From the NCBI GenBank assembly GCA_903862845.1, contig CAIOZS010000238.1:1-50388 (forward strand): 50,388 nt of DNA. The letters are read 5' to 3'. Both the position numbers and the translations under genes were made by a program. Under the pieces are notes generated by a model. That model worked only from the letters and a program-made list of their open reading frames with translations. It had not been told where the DNA came from and ran no database searches. This DNA is from an uncultured Thermoleophilia bacterium (GTDB lineage Bacteria; Actinomycetota; Thermoleophilia; UBA2241). Shown piece after piece: positions 34,867-43,103 of the stretch; the first letter of the stretch is position 1; each line of letters starts with the position of its first letter.

Positions 34867-35595
34867 TCACTCTTGCGCCAGGCGGTGCAGCTTCTCGAAG
34901 CTGAGGATCTCGATGAGCTGGTGGTCGCCGCTCATGCGGATCACCTGCGCCCGTTTGAGACGGTCGAACGTGCGGCTGAGCGTCTCGGGTACGGTACCGA
35001 GGCGCGCGGCGAGCTCGCGCTTGCTCGTGGGCAGCTTGACGACGCGCGGTGAGGCGGGCCCGCCGCCGGCCGCCGGTCGCCCGGCCGGCGGCTCCAGCTG
35101 CGCGTCGGCGAGCGTGAGCAGGTAGCGCGCCAGCCGCGCCGGCACCGGCAGCAGCAGTTCCTCAACGCGGCGGTTGAGAAGCCCCAGCAGGTGAGCCATC
35201 GCGGCGAGCAGGTTCACCGCCACCTGAGGCTCGGCGAGCAACAGGCGGAGCACCTCCTGCGTGTCGAAACGATAGAGGCGGCAGTCGCTCATCGTCTCGG
35301 TGCTCGAAGGGTATTCCTCGTGAAAGAGTGCGGCTTCGGCGAACGTCTGCCCCGCCTCGACGTGCCGGATCGTGGCCGTGCGCCCGTCGCGGAGGAGCTT
35401 GAAGACCTTGAGCCGGCCTTCGGCCAGAAGGTAGAAGGCCGCAGCGGGGTCACCCTGCAGGAACAGGGTGCGTTCGGCCGGCAGCAGCACGAGCCGGGCG
35501 ATGGCTGCGATCCCGGCGAGCTGCTGGTCGTCAAGCCGGTCGAAGAGCCGCGCGGCGCGCAAGTCGAGCAACGTCTGGGCGCGGCGGTCGGTCAT
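34867..35595 (-). CDS. Crp/Fnr-family transcriptional regulator
   Basis: 242-aa regulator. Residues about 15-125 form a cyclic-nucleotide-binding-like barrel (LFLQGDPAAAFYLLAEGRLKVFKLLRDGR); the C-terminal winged helix has KRELAARLGTVPETLSRTFDRL. There is no N-terminal cysteine cluster, so it is not a classical O2-sensing FNR. It is the last gene of an operon behind a polyferredoxin and DUF362 gene (23-bp gap), so it may sense redox state or a ligand and control these genes. ATG 35595 has only a weak ribosome site. Confidence 0.88.
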   Translation of the reverse strand: MTDRRAQTLLDLRAARLFDRLDDQQLAGIAAIARLVLLPAERTLFLQGDPAAAFYLLAEGRLKVFKLLRDGRTATIRHVEAGQTFAEAALFHEEYPSSTETMSDCRLYRFDTQEVLRLLLAEPQVAVNLLAAMAHLLGLLNRRVEELLLPVPARLARYLLTLADAQLEPPAGRPAAGGGPASPRVVKLPTSKRELAARLGTVPETLSRTFDRLKRAQVIRMSGDHQLIEILSFEKLHRLAQE

Positions 35596-35618
35596 GGCCC
35601 AAAGTATATCGCCGGGCG

Positions 35619-37292
35619 TCAGCCCTCCGGTGAGGTGGAGTTGCCCGGCGCGCCGCCCACGGCCAGCGACGGGTTCGTCGGCAGCACGACGATGGCAGAG
35701 GTGCCCTCGAGCGGGCACTTGTACTCGCAGATGCCGCAGCCGATGCAGCGTTTGGGGACGACCTCGGGGCGCGCCAGGTAGTCCTTCGTACCGTCGGGGC
35801 GCGTGATGAGGTGCCGGTCGCTGAGCACGATCGCCTTGTTCGAGATGGGGCACATCTCCTGACAGACGATGCAGGGCGTGCTCGAAGCCCAGGGCAGGCA
35901 GCGGTTGCGGTCGATCACGGCGACCCCGAGCACCTGCTTGCGCTTCGTATCGAGGTCGAGCTTGGGGATGGCGCCCGAGGGGCACACGTGACCGCACGCC
36001 GTGCACGAGTAGTCACAGTAGCCCAGGCGCGAGGCGAGCACGGGCGTCCAGATCGCTTCGAGGCCGCCCTGCCCGAGCGACGGCTGCAGGCCGGAAGTCG
36101 GGCAGACCTTCATGCACTCGCTGCAGCGCAGGCAGCGCGAGAGGAAGGCGCCCTCGTCCCGGGCGCCCGGCGGGCGGATGAGGCCGGGGGCCTTGACGGC
36201 GCGCGCCACGCTCGTGCCCAGAAGGGCGACCGTCCCGACGCCGATGGCGGCCGCCGCCAGGAACTGCCGCCGGCCGGGGTCGTAGGCGGCCCAGGGTCCG
36301 GGCTTCAGGGCCAGGCCGAAGCTCAGCGCCTCCCGCTCCGGGCAGGCGACCAGGCAGTCCAGGCACATCGTGCACTCGGAGGTGACGACGCGGGCGCCGG
36401 CGGCTTCGCCGCCGCCTCCCGCGCCCGGCGGGATCCCCTCGATGGCTCCCGCGCGGCAGGCGCGTACGCACGCATTGCAGCCGCTGCAGCCGTCGCCGAC
36501 GAGCGGGCGCAGCGCCTGCACCTTGGCGATCAGGCCGAGCAGGGCGCCCAGCGGGCACAGGTACCGGCACCAGAAGCGCTCGGCGAGCACGTTGAGCAGC
36601 ACGATGAAGAGGCAGGCGAGGAAGATGGCGGCGCCCTGGGCATAGTGCGGTTGGTACACGGGCAGCACTGTGCCGCGGAAGTGCGCTTCGACCCAGGTGA
36701 CGACGCCGCTGCCCGGACCCCACCCGACGAGCGTGGATTCGACCGCGCCGACCACGTAGTCGAAGCCCGGGATCAGCGACGTGGTGAACCCGCGCGTGAG
36801 CAGCGCGATCGGGTCGAGGACGAGCAGCGTCATACTGCCCAGCGCCGCCATCACGACAATCACGACGAGCAGGACGTACTTGACGCTGCGCAGGCGCGGC
36901 GGCACGCGCGTTGCCGCCTGCAGCGCCGCGCGAAAGCGAAACCAGCCGAGCAGCGTGCCCAGCGGGCAGATCCAGCCGCACCACACGCGGCCCGCCACGA
37001 GCGCCGCGCCCGCGGTGACGACGGCGAGGGCCAGATGCGGCAGCCATTGCCGGGCGGCCAGCATCGTGCCGAGCGCCGCCAGAGGGTCGAGGCGGAAGAA
37101 GAAGTCGGCGTAGGGGAAGGCGGCGCGGCGCTGCAGCGCCGCGAACAGCAGGTAGATGAAGAAGACAAGGGCGACGATCTGGACGGCGCGGCGGACCCAG
37201 CGGGCGGCTTTCCAGCCGCCCGCCTCCCGCCGCCGCGCAACGGGCGCGCCGCCCTCCCGCGGCGCCTCCTCCACCTGCGCCTCGTCGCTCAA
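35619..37292 (-). CDS. NapH/NapG-like polyferredoxin membrane fusion
   Basis: 557-aa redox protein. The N-terminal half has about five hydrophobic segments and NapH-type motifs (VWCGWICPLGT, FWCRYLCPLGALLG), then ferredoxin clusters CSGCNACVRAC and CTMCLDCLVACP. At about residue 340 there is an internal twin-arginine-like segment, GRRQFLAAAAIGVGTVALLG. Behind it is a NapG/MauM-like domain with further clusters (CLRCSECMKVCP, CTACGHVCP, CIVCQEMCP, CIGCGICEYKCP). It probably moves electrons across or along the membrane. The TTG start at 37292, after GAGGCG, is 7 bp downstream of the DUF362 gene. Confidence 0.82.
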   Translation of the reverse strand: MSDEAQVEEAPREGGAPVARRREAGGWKAARWVRRAVQIVALVFFIYLLFAALQRRAAFPYADFFFRLDPLAALGTMLAARQWLPHLALAVVTAGAALVAGRVWCGWICPLGTLLGWFRFRAALQAATRVPPRLRSVKYVLLVVIVVMAALGSMTLLVLDPIALLTRGFTTSLIPGFDYVVGAVESTLVGWGPGSGVVTWVEAHFRGTVLPVYQPHYAQGAAIFLACLFIVLLNVLAERFWCRYLCPLGALLGLIAKVQALRPLVGDGCSGCNACVRACRAGAIEGIPPGAGGGGEAAGARVVTSECTMCLDCLVACPEREALSFGLALKPGPWAAYDPGRRQFLAAAAIGVGTVALLGTSVARAVKAPGLIRPPGARDEGAFLSRCLRCSECMKVCPTSGLQPSLGQGGLEAIWTPVLASRLGYCDYSCTACGHVCPSGAIPKLDLDTKRKQVLGVAVIDRNRCLPWASSTPCIVCQEMCPISNKAIVLSDRHLITRPDGTKDYLARPEVVPKRCIGCGICEYKCPLEGTSAIVVLPTNPSLAVGGAPGNSTSPEG

Positions 37293-37299
37293 CGACGCC

Positions 37300-38262
37300 T
37301 CACACGGTGCGGATGGTGAGCGACGAGAGGTCCATGGTCCCCAGGTCCATCCTGGCCGCGGCCTTGATGGAGGGCACGGCGGCCGGCTTCATGCCGAAAA
37401 GCCGCGTCGCGTAGGTGTCGGCGGCCACCCAGTCTCTGCAGGCGATCAGCGTGTTCTTCACCCTGACATCGTCGAGGCTGCCGCCCGACGGGCCGTTGCG
37501 AACCAGGATACGCGTGGCGTCGATCACCGTGAGCTCGGGACGCAGTTTGGCGTTGATCTCGGCGATGCTCTGGCTGAGCCCTAGCGTGTGCATGCGCCCG
37601 CGGTCGCTGGTGGTGCCCATCATGTTCTTGCCCGCCAAGGTCAGACCGGTGGAGCCGTGCTGCTTGGCGATGGGCACGTTGATCAGCACGTCGGCGTTGA
37701 CGATGGCGGCGTACAGCGGGTGCGTCTTCAGCAGGTGCCCGGGGATCGCGTAGCTCTTGTAGCCACTGCTGCCCATGACGTGCATGGAGCCGCCGGCCGA
37801 CTTGACCGCGGCGGCGATCCCGCTGGCGCCGTAGCAGTTGGCGGGGTCGCTGCTCACCGGGTTGTCCATGACGACGACGTGCTTTGCCCCCGCCTGACGT
37901 GCCAGCCTGACCAGGGTGGCGACCACCGACGGGTTGGTGGTGACGGCGTACTTGGGCGCCCGCGGGTGCCCGATGTTGGGTTTGATCACGACGACGTCAC
38001 CGGCGCTCACGAACTTACGCATTCCCCCGATGGCGGCGATGGCCTTCCTGGCGTTCGTCCCCGCGGACGTGCCGCGGGCGACGGCGAGGATCGTGCCGGC
38101 GGCGACGGCCGCCGCCGGGTCGCCGTCCAGCGCAGCGGTGTCGAGGTCGTTGTCGGCGCGCGCGAGCGCTGCGAGCGCGCGCTCGGGTCCTCCCAGGATC
38201 GCGAGGCCGGCGCCGCCGAGCGCGACGAGCTTGAGGAACTGCGACCGCTTGAGTGGCTCCAT
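37300..38262 (-). CDS. DUF362 domain protein with Tat-like signal
   Basis: 320-aa protein. The N-terminus LKRSQFLKLVALGGAGLAI resembles a twin-arginine signal with Lys-Arg in place of Arg-Arg, suggesting export. The rest matches DUF362: VVIKPNIGHPRAPKYAVTTNPSVV, NVPIAKQHGSTGLTLAGKNMMG and a C-terminal AADTYATRLFG segment. DUF362 proteins often accompany ferredoxins, but their reaction is not established. It heads the operon with the polyferredoxin and Crp/Fnr genes. Confidence 0.82.
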   Translation of the reverse strand: MEPLKRSQFLKLVALGGAGLAILGGPERALAALARADNDLDTAALDGDPAAAVAAGTILAVARGTSAGTNARKAIAAIGGMRKFVSAGDVVVIKPNIGHPRAPKYAVTTNPSVVATLVRLARQAGAKHVVVMDNPVSSDPANCYGASGIAAAVKSAGGSMHVMGSSGYKSYAIPGHLLKTHPLYAAIVNADVLINVPIAKQHGSTGLTLAGKNMMGTTSDRGRMHTLGLSQSIAEINAKLRPELTVIDATRILVRNGPSGGSLDDVRVKNTLIACRDWVAADTYATRLFGMKPAAVPSIKAAARMDLGTMDLSSLTIRTV

Positions 38263-38450
38263 AGCCGTGGGTTCACCTCTGCCAGTAGCCGGACCTGCCT
38301 GGCCATGGTACTCCTCAGTCTTTCGATTGTCTCGATGAGCGGAACCCGGCGGTGCTCGGCGTCAGCGGCTCACCCGGAATCTCCACAGAATCTTCATGCC
38401 GGCCCCCTATCGTGAGGCGCTCTCTCAAAGGCGGACACGGAGGATCGACT

Positions 38451-38900
38451 ATGAAGACCCCACGAAAGAGGCTCCAGGCTCTGGCCCCGCTGGTGATCGC
38501 GGTAGTAGCGGCGGCGGCGCTCGCGCTTGCGTTTGGCGCCGCCGAGGCTCGGGCCGCCGATGGCGGCATGTCGAGCATGCCCGGCATGACGGCTGAAGAG
38601 ATGCAGAATATGACCACGCCCGCCCCGGCGCCGAGCGCCACCATGGAGCCCATGACGGCCGAAGAGATGCAGAACATGGCCACTCCCGCTCCGGCGCCGA
38701 GCGCCGTCGGCCAGGCCACGGGCGCGGCGATGGACCCGAACATGGACATGGGCGGCGGCGGCTCGGCCAATTGGTTCGTGGTGGGCGGCTTCGTGGCTCT
38801 GATCGCCGGCGCCACGATCGCGGCCGCGGCGACCAAGCGCCACCTGCGTCGCCGCATGCGGTCCGGTGAGCTGGCCGGCGCCGGGATCCAGGATGTCTAG
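38451..38900 (+). CDS. Met-rich secreted/membrane-anchored small protein with internal repeat
   Basis: 149-aa protein of no family I recognise. A signal peptide (KTPRKRLQALAPLVIAVVAA) ends near ARAADGG. The central part is rich in Met and contains MTAEEMQNM.TPAPAPSA twice, with MSSMPGM before and MDPNMDMGGGG after. A single hydrophobic segment (WFVVGGFVALIAGATIAAA) and a basic tail (KRHLRRRMR) follow, so the Met-rich part should face outside. Met clusters can bind Cu(I); this is only a suggestion. ATG 38451 has GGAGG about 7 nt upstream. Its end overlaps the next gene by 8 bp. Confidence 0.75.
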   Translation: MKTPRKRLQALAPLVIAVVAAAALALAFGAAEARAADGGMSSMPGMTAEEMQNMTTPAPAPSATMEPMTAEEMQNMATPAPAPSAVGQATGAAMDPNMDMGGGGSANWFVVGGFVALIAGATIAAAATKRHLRRRMRSGELAGAGIQDV

Positions 38901-40416
38901 GCGCTCATCGAGTGTGGCCGAGCCCGTGGCCGACGCCACGCAGGCCCGGGGCACGCAGGCCGGCCGCATTCTGGCTCAGGTCACGCAAGACGACCTCACG
39001 CAGGTCGACGTCGACGATCTCGAGATGGCTCTCGCGGCGGCCGGCAGCGTGCCCGACGTCCTGCCGCCCTCCGGCCCCGAGCCCAACCTGCTCCACATTT
39101 CCTGGATCGGCCGCCTGTTCCACAGCCGCTGGTACCCGGGCGTCCTTCAGATCGTCGGGCTCGTCGTGTTCGCGGCGGTGATGCTGGCGACCCTCTTCGG
39201 CCCGACGATGGTCCAGGACAACGTCGGTTCCACCATCGTCTGGATCCTCTGGTGGCCGCTGCTCCCGCTCTCCTACTTCGTGTTCTCGCGCTTCTGGTGC
39301 ACGGTGTGCCCGTACCCCGTGGTCGGCGAGTGGTTCCAGCGCCTCACGGGCGTGAGCTTGAAGGCGCCCCGCTTCCTGCGTCGCTACGGCATCTGGATCA
39401 TCGACCTCACGTTCCTCGCGATCACCTGGGCCGACCACGTGTTCGGCATCGTCGAGTCGCCGCGCGGCACCGGCTACCTGCTGCTGGCGATGCTCGGCGG
39501 CGCGATCGTCATGAGCCTCTTCTTCGAGCGCCGCGCCTTCTGCAGCCACCTTTGCTTTCTCGGTGGGCTGTCGGGCAACTACTCAATGACTTCACCACTC
39601 GCGTTTCGCGCCGACCTCGACAACTGCAAGAAGGTCGGCTGCAAGGACCTCTGGTGTGCCAACGGCTCACCGCGTGCGGCCGCGTGCCCTCTGTACGAGG
39701 TCCCGCGCACCATGGACTCCAACCGCGACTGCAACATGTGCGGCAACTGCGTGAAGTCGTGCCCACACGGTTCGCTGCGGCTCGAGGTGCGCAAGCCCAC
39801 CTCGGAGCTCTGGAACGTCCGCAAGCCGCGCCTCGACGTCGCCTTTCTGGCCATCGTCCTGGTCGGCGTCGTGATCGTGCAGAACCTCACGATGCTCGGC
39901 ATCTACCCGACGATCCTGGCCAAGGTCGCAGCGTTCACCGGCACCGACAACGTCAACGTGAACTTCACCGTCGTGTTCCTTCTGGCGATGGCCGCGCCGA
40001 TCGCGCTGCTCGCGGCCGCGAGCTTCGCCTCTTCGCGGCTCAGCGGCGGCGACATGCTGCGCGACTTCACGATCTTCGGCTACGCGCTCATCCCTCTCGA
40101 CCTTGCCGCCCACATGGCGCACAATCTCTTCCACCTGCTGGGTGAGGGCCTCGCGGTCCCGCGCTCCGTGGTCCTCTGGCTGGGCGGCACGTGGGGCGGC
40201 AGCACCGCGCTGCTCAACACGGCCACGATCGAAGTGCTCCAGTATCTGACGCTGGGCGCCGGCATCGCGGCCACCGTCTACGCTGCGTACCGCGTCTCCA
40301 CGTCGACGCGCGGCAAGGCCGGGTGGCGCGCCTTGGTGCCGCAGCTTCTGCTCGTCGCGCTGCTCGTCGCGATCAACGTCTACATGTTCACCCAGCCGAT
40401 GGCGCACAGGGCGTAG
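38893..40416 (+). CDS. Membrane 4Fe-4S protein (NapH/CcoG-like)
   Basis: 507-aa polytopic protein with about eight hydrophobic segments. Cysteine motifs FWCTVCPYP, FCSHLCFLGG, CKKVGCKDLWC and the ferredoxin-like CNMCGNCVKSCPHGSL indicate at least one or two [4Fe-4S] clusters near the membrane face. The cytoplasmic N-terminus of about 70 residues has no known domain. ATG 38893 overlaps the stop of the Met-rich gene, so the two are translationally coupled and probably work together, perhaps in metal or electron transfer. Function not established. Confidence 0.8.
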   Translation: MSRRSSSVAEPVADATQARGTQAGRILAQVTQDDLTQVDVDDLEMALAAAGSVPDVLPPSGPEPNLLHISWIGRLFHSRWYPGVLQIVGLVVFAAVMLATLFGPTMVQDNVGSTIVWILWWPLLPLSYFVFSRFWCTVCPYPVVGEWFQRLTGVSLKAPRFLRRYGIWIIDLTFLAITWADHVFGIVESPRGTGYLLLAMLGGAIVMSLFFERRAFCSHLCFLGGLSGNYSMTSPLAFRADLDNCKKVGCKDLWCANGSPRAAACPLYEVPRTMDSNRDCNMCGNCVKSCPHGSLRLEVRKPTSELWNVRKPRLDVAFLAIVLVGVVIVQNLTMLGIYPTILAKVAAFTGTDNVNVNFTVVFLLAMAAPIALLAAASFASSRLSGGDMLRDFTIFGYALIPLDLAAHMAHNLFHLLGEGLAVPRSVVLWLGGTWGGSTALLNTATIEVLQYLTLGAGIAATVYAAYRVSTSTRGKAGWRALVPQLLLVALLVAINVYMFTQPMAHRA

Positions 40417-40464
40417 GCAGGTGGGCGACGCATGAATATCGACCTCTCGGACGGCGACGGCCGC

Positions 40465-40494
40465 TTGACGGCCGCAGCGGGTCTCATCTAGCAT
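40465..40494 (+). promoter_or_regulatory. Promoter upstream of first cobalamin riboswitch
   Basis: TTGACG (40465-40470) and TAGCAT (40489-40494) with an 18-base spacer place transcription start at about 40500, right at the beginning of the riboswitch P1 helix. Confidence 0.55.
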
Positions 40495-40500
40495 CCGCCC

Positions 40501-40663
40501 CGCTTGAAGATGCCCGCGAGGGCTTCGAGGGAAGCCGGTGAGATACCGGCGTGGACCCGCCGCTGTGACCGGGGACGAAGGCCGCACGCAGCCACTGTCA
40601 GTTCGCTGACGGGAAGGCGCGGCCCGAGGGTGATCCGGAAGCCAGAAGACCTGTCTTCAAGCG
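40501..40663 (+). ncRNA. Cobalamin riboswitch 1
   Basis: P1 is a 10-bp helix: CGCTTGAAGA (40501-40510) with TCTTCAAGCG (40654-40663). The core contains GGGAAGCCGGTGAGATACCGG, CGCTGTGACCGGGGACG, GCCACTG and GGGAAGGCGCGGC, then AGCCAGAAGACCTG. This matches the B12-box architecture. An intrinsic terminator follows at 40718, so control is probably by transcription attenuation of the MDR dehydrogenase/TrpD-like operon when adenosyl- or methylcobalamin is plentiful. Confidence 0.92.
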
Positions 40664-40717
40664 CGCTGACGACGCTCTGCGTGGTGAACGGAGCGGCGGC
40701 GGCGCGTGCCGCGGCCT

Positions 40718-40772
40718 CGAAAACGGGGGGCCCGGGCCCGACGAAGTGTCGGCCCGGGCTTTGTCGTTTTCG
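40718..40772 (+). terminator. Riboswitch-controlled intrinsic terminator
   Basis: GCCCGGGCC (40730-40738) pairs with GGCCCGGGC (40751-40759), with an inner GAC/GTC. An outer arm CGAAAACG (40718-40725) pairs with CGTTTTCG (40765-40772). T-rich TTTGTCGTTTT follows the main stem. It lies between the riboswitch and the first ATG at 40791, the expected position of an attenuator. Confidence 0.8.
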
Positions 40773-40790
40773 CAACCGAAAGGCGGCGTC

Positions 40791-41819
40791 ATGCAGCCAG
40801 GCGTCATGCAGGCAGTCCTCGTCCGCGAGGTGGGCGGCTACGAGCTCGCCGAGCTGCCGGTGCCCGAGCCCGGACCGGCCGAAGCCCTCATCCGGGTGAG
40901 CGTCACCGGCCTCTGCCGCACCGACCTTAAGGTCATCAGGCACGGGCACCGCGACCTCACGCTGCCGCGCGTACCCGGCGAGGAGGTCGTGGGCCGGGTG
41001 GTGGCGCTGGGGCCGGAGGGCGCAGCCGCGCCGGCCCATCAGGTCGCCGTCGGTGACCGCGTGTATATCTATCCCGGGGTCTGGTGCGGCGTCTGCCCGA
41101 GCTGCCGGCGCGGCGCCGAGAACCTCTGTCGCGAGATGCGCATCATGGGTTTCCACCGCGATGGCGGCTTCGCCGAGCACGTCGTGGCGCCGCTGCAGAG
41201 CCTCATCCCCGTGCCCGCCGGCCTCAGCGACGAGGAGGCCGTGTTCGCCGAGCCGCTGAGCTGCTGTCTCAACGCCCTGGAGCTCGGCGGCGTCAGTGAG
41301 GGCGACGCGCTCGGCATCTGGGGGGCCGGCCCGGCCGGCACGCTCCTCGGCCGGGCCGGCTCGCTGCGCGGCGCCGAGACGGTCGTGATCGAGCCCGACG
41401 AGCGGCGCCGCGCGCTGGCCTGCGGCCACGCGGCGCCGCCCGCCATGGTCGACGTCGCGATCGTCGCCGTCGGCGCCTCGGAGGCGTACCTCGAGGCCCT
41501 CGCGGCACTCGCTCCCCGCGGCCGACTCGTCGTGTTCTCGGGGCTGCTGCCCGCGGCCGACGACGCCCCGCACGTGAGCCTTAACCGCCTGCACTACAAC
41601 GAGCACACCGTGGTCGGCGCCTACGGCTGCGCGTTCCGTCACGGGGAGGCCGCGCTCGAGCTGCTGGGCAGCGGCAGGCTCCGCGTGGACGACATGATCA
41701 GCCACCGCTTGCCGCTGCGCGACCTCGAGCGCGGCCTCGACCTCGTCGCCCGGCGCACGGGCATGAAGGTCCATCTGTATCCCGATCCTGCCCTGATCCC
41801 CGAGAGGAGCCCTCAGTGA
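40791..41819 (+). CDS. Zinc-type (MDR) alcohol dehydrogenase-like protein, B12-controlled
   Basis: 342-aa medium-chain dehydrogenase. VTGLCRTDLKVI provides the first Zn Cys; CGVCPSCRRGAENLC is the structural zinc loop; WGAGPAGTLLG is the nucleotide-binding glycine motif. The usual catalytic-zinc G-H-E is G-E-E here (VPGEEVVGRV), and the segment after the second Rossmann strand is about 20-25 residues shorter than usual. ATG 40791 follows GAAAGGCGG; ATG 40806 is an alternative. Riboswitch control suggests a role in cobalamin synthesis, such as the aminopropanol linker or lower ligand, or in a B12-saving bypass. Confidence 0.8.
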   Translation: MQPGVMQAVLVREVGGYELAELPVPEPGPAEALIRVSVTGLCRTDLKVIRHGHRDLTLPRVPGEEVVGRVVALGPEGAAAPAHQVAVGDRVYIYPGVWCGVCPSCRRGAENLCREMRIMGFHRDGGFAEHVVAPLQSLIPVPAGLSDEEAVFAEPLSCCLNALELGGVSEGDALGIWGAGPAGTLLGRAGSLRGAETVVIEPDERRRALACGHAAPPAMVDVAIVAVGASEAYLEALAALAPRGRLVVFSGLLPAADDAPHVSLNRLHYNEHTVVGAYGCAFRHGEAALELLGSGRLRVDDMISHRLPLRDLERGLDLVARRTGMKVHLYPDPALIPERSPQ

Positions 41820-42952
41820 CCCCCGACGACACCGGCCTTCGCGCCTTCGGCGCCGAGATCCAGCACTTCATCGACGGCCGTGACCTGAGCCGCGAGCGCA
41901 CCTACGAACTGTTCCGCGAGGTGCTGCTCGGCGAGCAGCCCGATCTGCAGCAAGGCGCGCTGCTCGCGGCGCTGGTCGCCAAGGGCGAGACGCCGGAGGA
42001 GATCGCCGGCGCCTGGCAGGCCATCGTGGAGCTCGACACCGTGCCGGCCACCGTCAGCGCCGCCGGTCCCCTCGTCGAGAACTCGGGCACGGGCATGGAC
42101 GCGCTGAAGACGTTCAACGTGAGCTCGGCAGCGGCCGTGATCGCCGCCGCCTGTGGGGCGCGCATGGCGAGGCACGGCGCCCGTGCCCTCACCTCGAGGT
42201 GCGGCGCCGTCGACATTCTGGAAGCCGTCGGCGTGGACGTGGACTGCGACGGCGCCTCGGTGGAGCGCAGCATCAGCCAGGCCGGGATCGGCATCTTCAA
42301 CGGCATGAGCCCGGCGGTGCATCCCGGCGGGCTGGGCCGCATTCTCAGCCAGATCCGCTTCGGCTCGACGCTGAACATCGCGGCGTCACTGGCCAATCCG
42401 GTGCGGCCCACTCACGGCGTGCGCGGCGTGTACGCAGGCAACCTCGTCGGCCCCGTCGCCGAGGTGATGCTCGAGATCGGCTACCAGCGCGTGATGGTCG
42501 TGCATGGCTACGACGACCGCCGTGAGGCGGGCATGGACGAGCTCTCGGTGCTCGGCGCGTCGCTCGTCACCGAGATGCACGCCGGCGGGCGCCGGGACGC
42601 CTACACTGTCGAGCCCGAGGACTTCGGCATTCGCCGCGCGGCGCACGCGGAGATCGCGCCACTCCGTTACCTGCGCGACGAGGCCGTGCGCTTTCTGCAG
42701 CTGCTCGGCGGCCGCGGGCACGAGGCATGCGGCGACGCCGCCTGCCTCAACGCGGCCGCAGTGCTCTACGTCGCGGGTGAAGCCGCCGACCTCGGCGACG
42801 GCCTCGCGCAGGCGCGCGAGGCCGTCGCCTCGGGAGCAGCCCTGCGCAAGCTCGAGGAATGGGTGGCCGCGCAGGCCGGCGGGCTCGAGCAGCGACGGGC
42901 GGGCGAAGCCCGCCTGGGCGCGCTGCTCGCGGAGGCCGGCCTGGACCTCTGA
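41816..42952 (+). CDS. TrpD-like phosphoribosyltransferase family protein, B12-controlled
   Basis: 378-aa protein of the anthranilate phosphoribosyltransferase/nucleoside phosphorylase type II fold. NSGTGMDALKTFNVSS replaces GTGGD..TFNIST, MARHGARALTSRCGAVDILEAVG replaces the KHGNR..SS..GSAD block, and NPVRPTHGVRGVY and VVHGYDDR...DELSVLG match the C-terminal motifs. Several PRPP- and anthranilate-site residues therefore differ, arguing against tryptophan synthesis. GTG 41816 overlaps the upstream stop (GTGA) and has GAGAGGAG upstream. Under a cobalamin riboswitch it may attach ribose-phosphate to an unusual lower-ligand base; this is inference. Confidence 0.8.
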   Translation: MTPDDTGLRAFGAEIQHFIDGRDLSRERTYELFREVLLGEQPDLQQGALLAALVAKGETPEEIAGAWQAIVELDTVPATVSAAGPLVENSGTGMDALKTFNVSSAAAVIAAACGARMARHGARALTSRCGAVDILEAVGVDVDCDGASVERSISQAGIGIFNGMSPAVHPGGLGRILSQIRFGSTLNIAASLANPVRPTHGVRGVYAGNLVGPVAEVMLEIGYQRVMVVHGYDDRREAGMDELSVLGASLVTEMHAGGRRDAYTVEPEDFGIRRAAHAEIAPLRYLRDEAVRFLQLLGGRGHEACGDAACLNAAAVLYVAGEAADLGDGLAQAREAVASGAALRKLEEWVAAQAGGLEQRRAGEARLGALLAEAGLDL

Positions 42953-43103
42953 GGGGCGCCGCCGGCGGAGCGCCCGCCCCCGCAGTGCTTGACCTCGCGC
43001 GCCCGCCCCCGCACGATGGCCTCAGGCAGCGGCGGCGGCGCGAGGGGTCGCGAAGAGGGACGTCCCGCCCAGAAGCCGGCTGCGGCCGGCCGAAAGGGGT
43101 CTG

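Noticed and set aside
42953-43103. Hairpin GGGCGC/GCGCCC after the TrpD-like gene as a terminator
   Set aside because: The stem is only 6 bp with no U-tract in a very GC-rich spacer; too weak to call.
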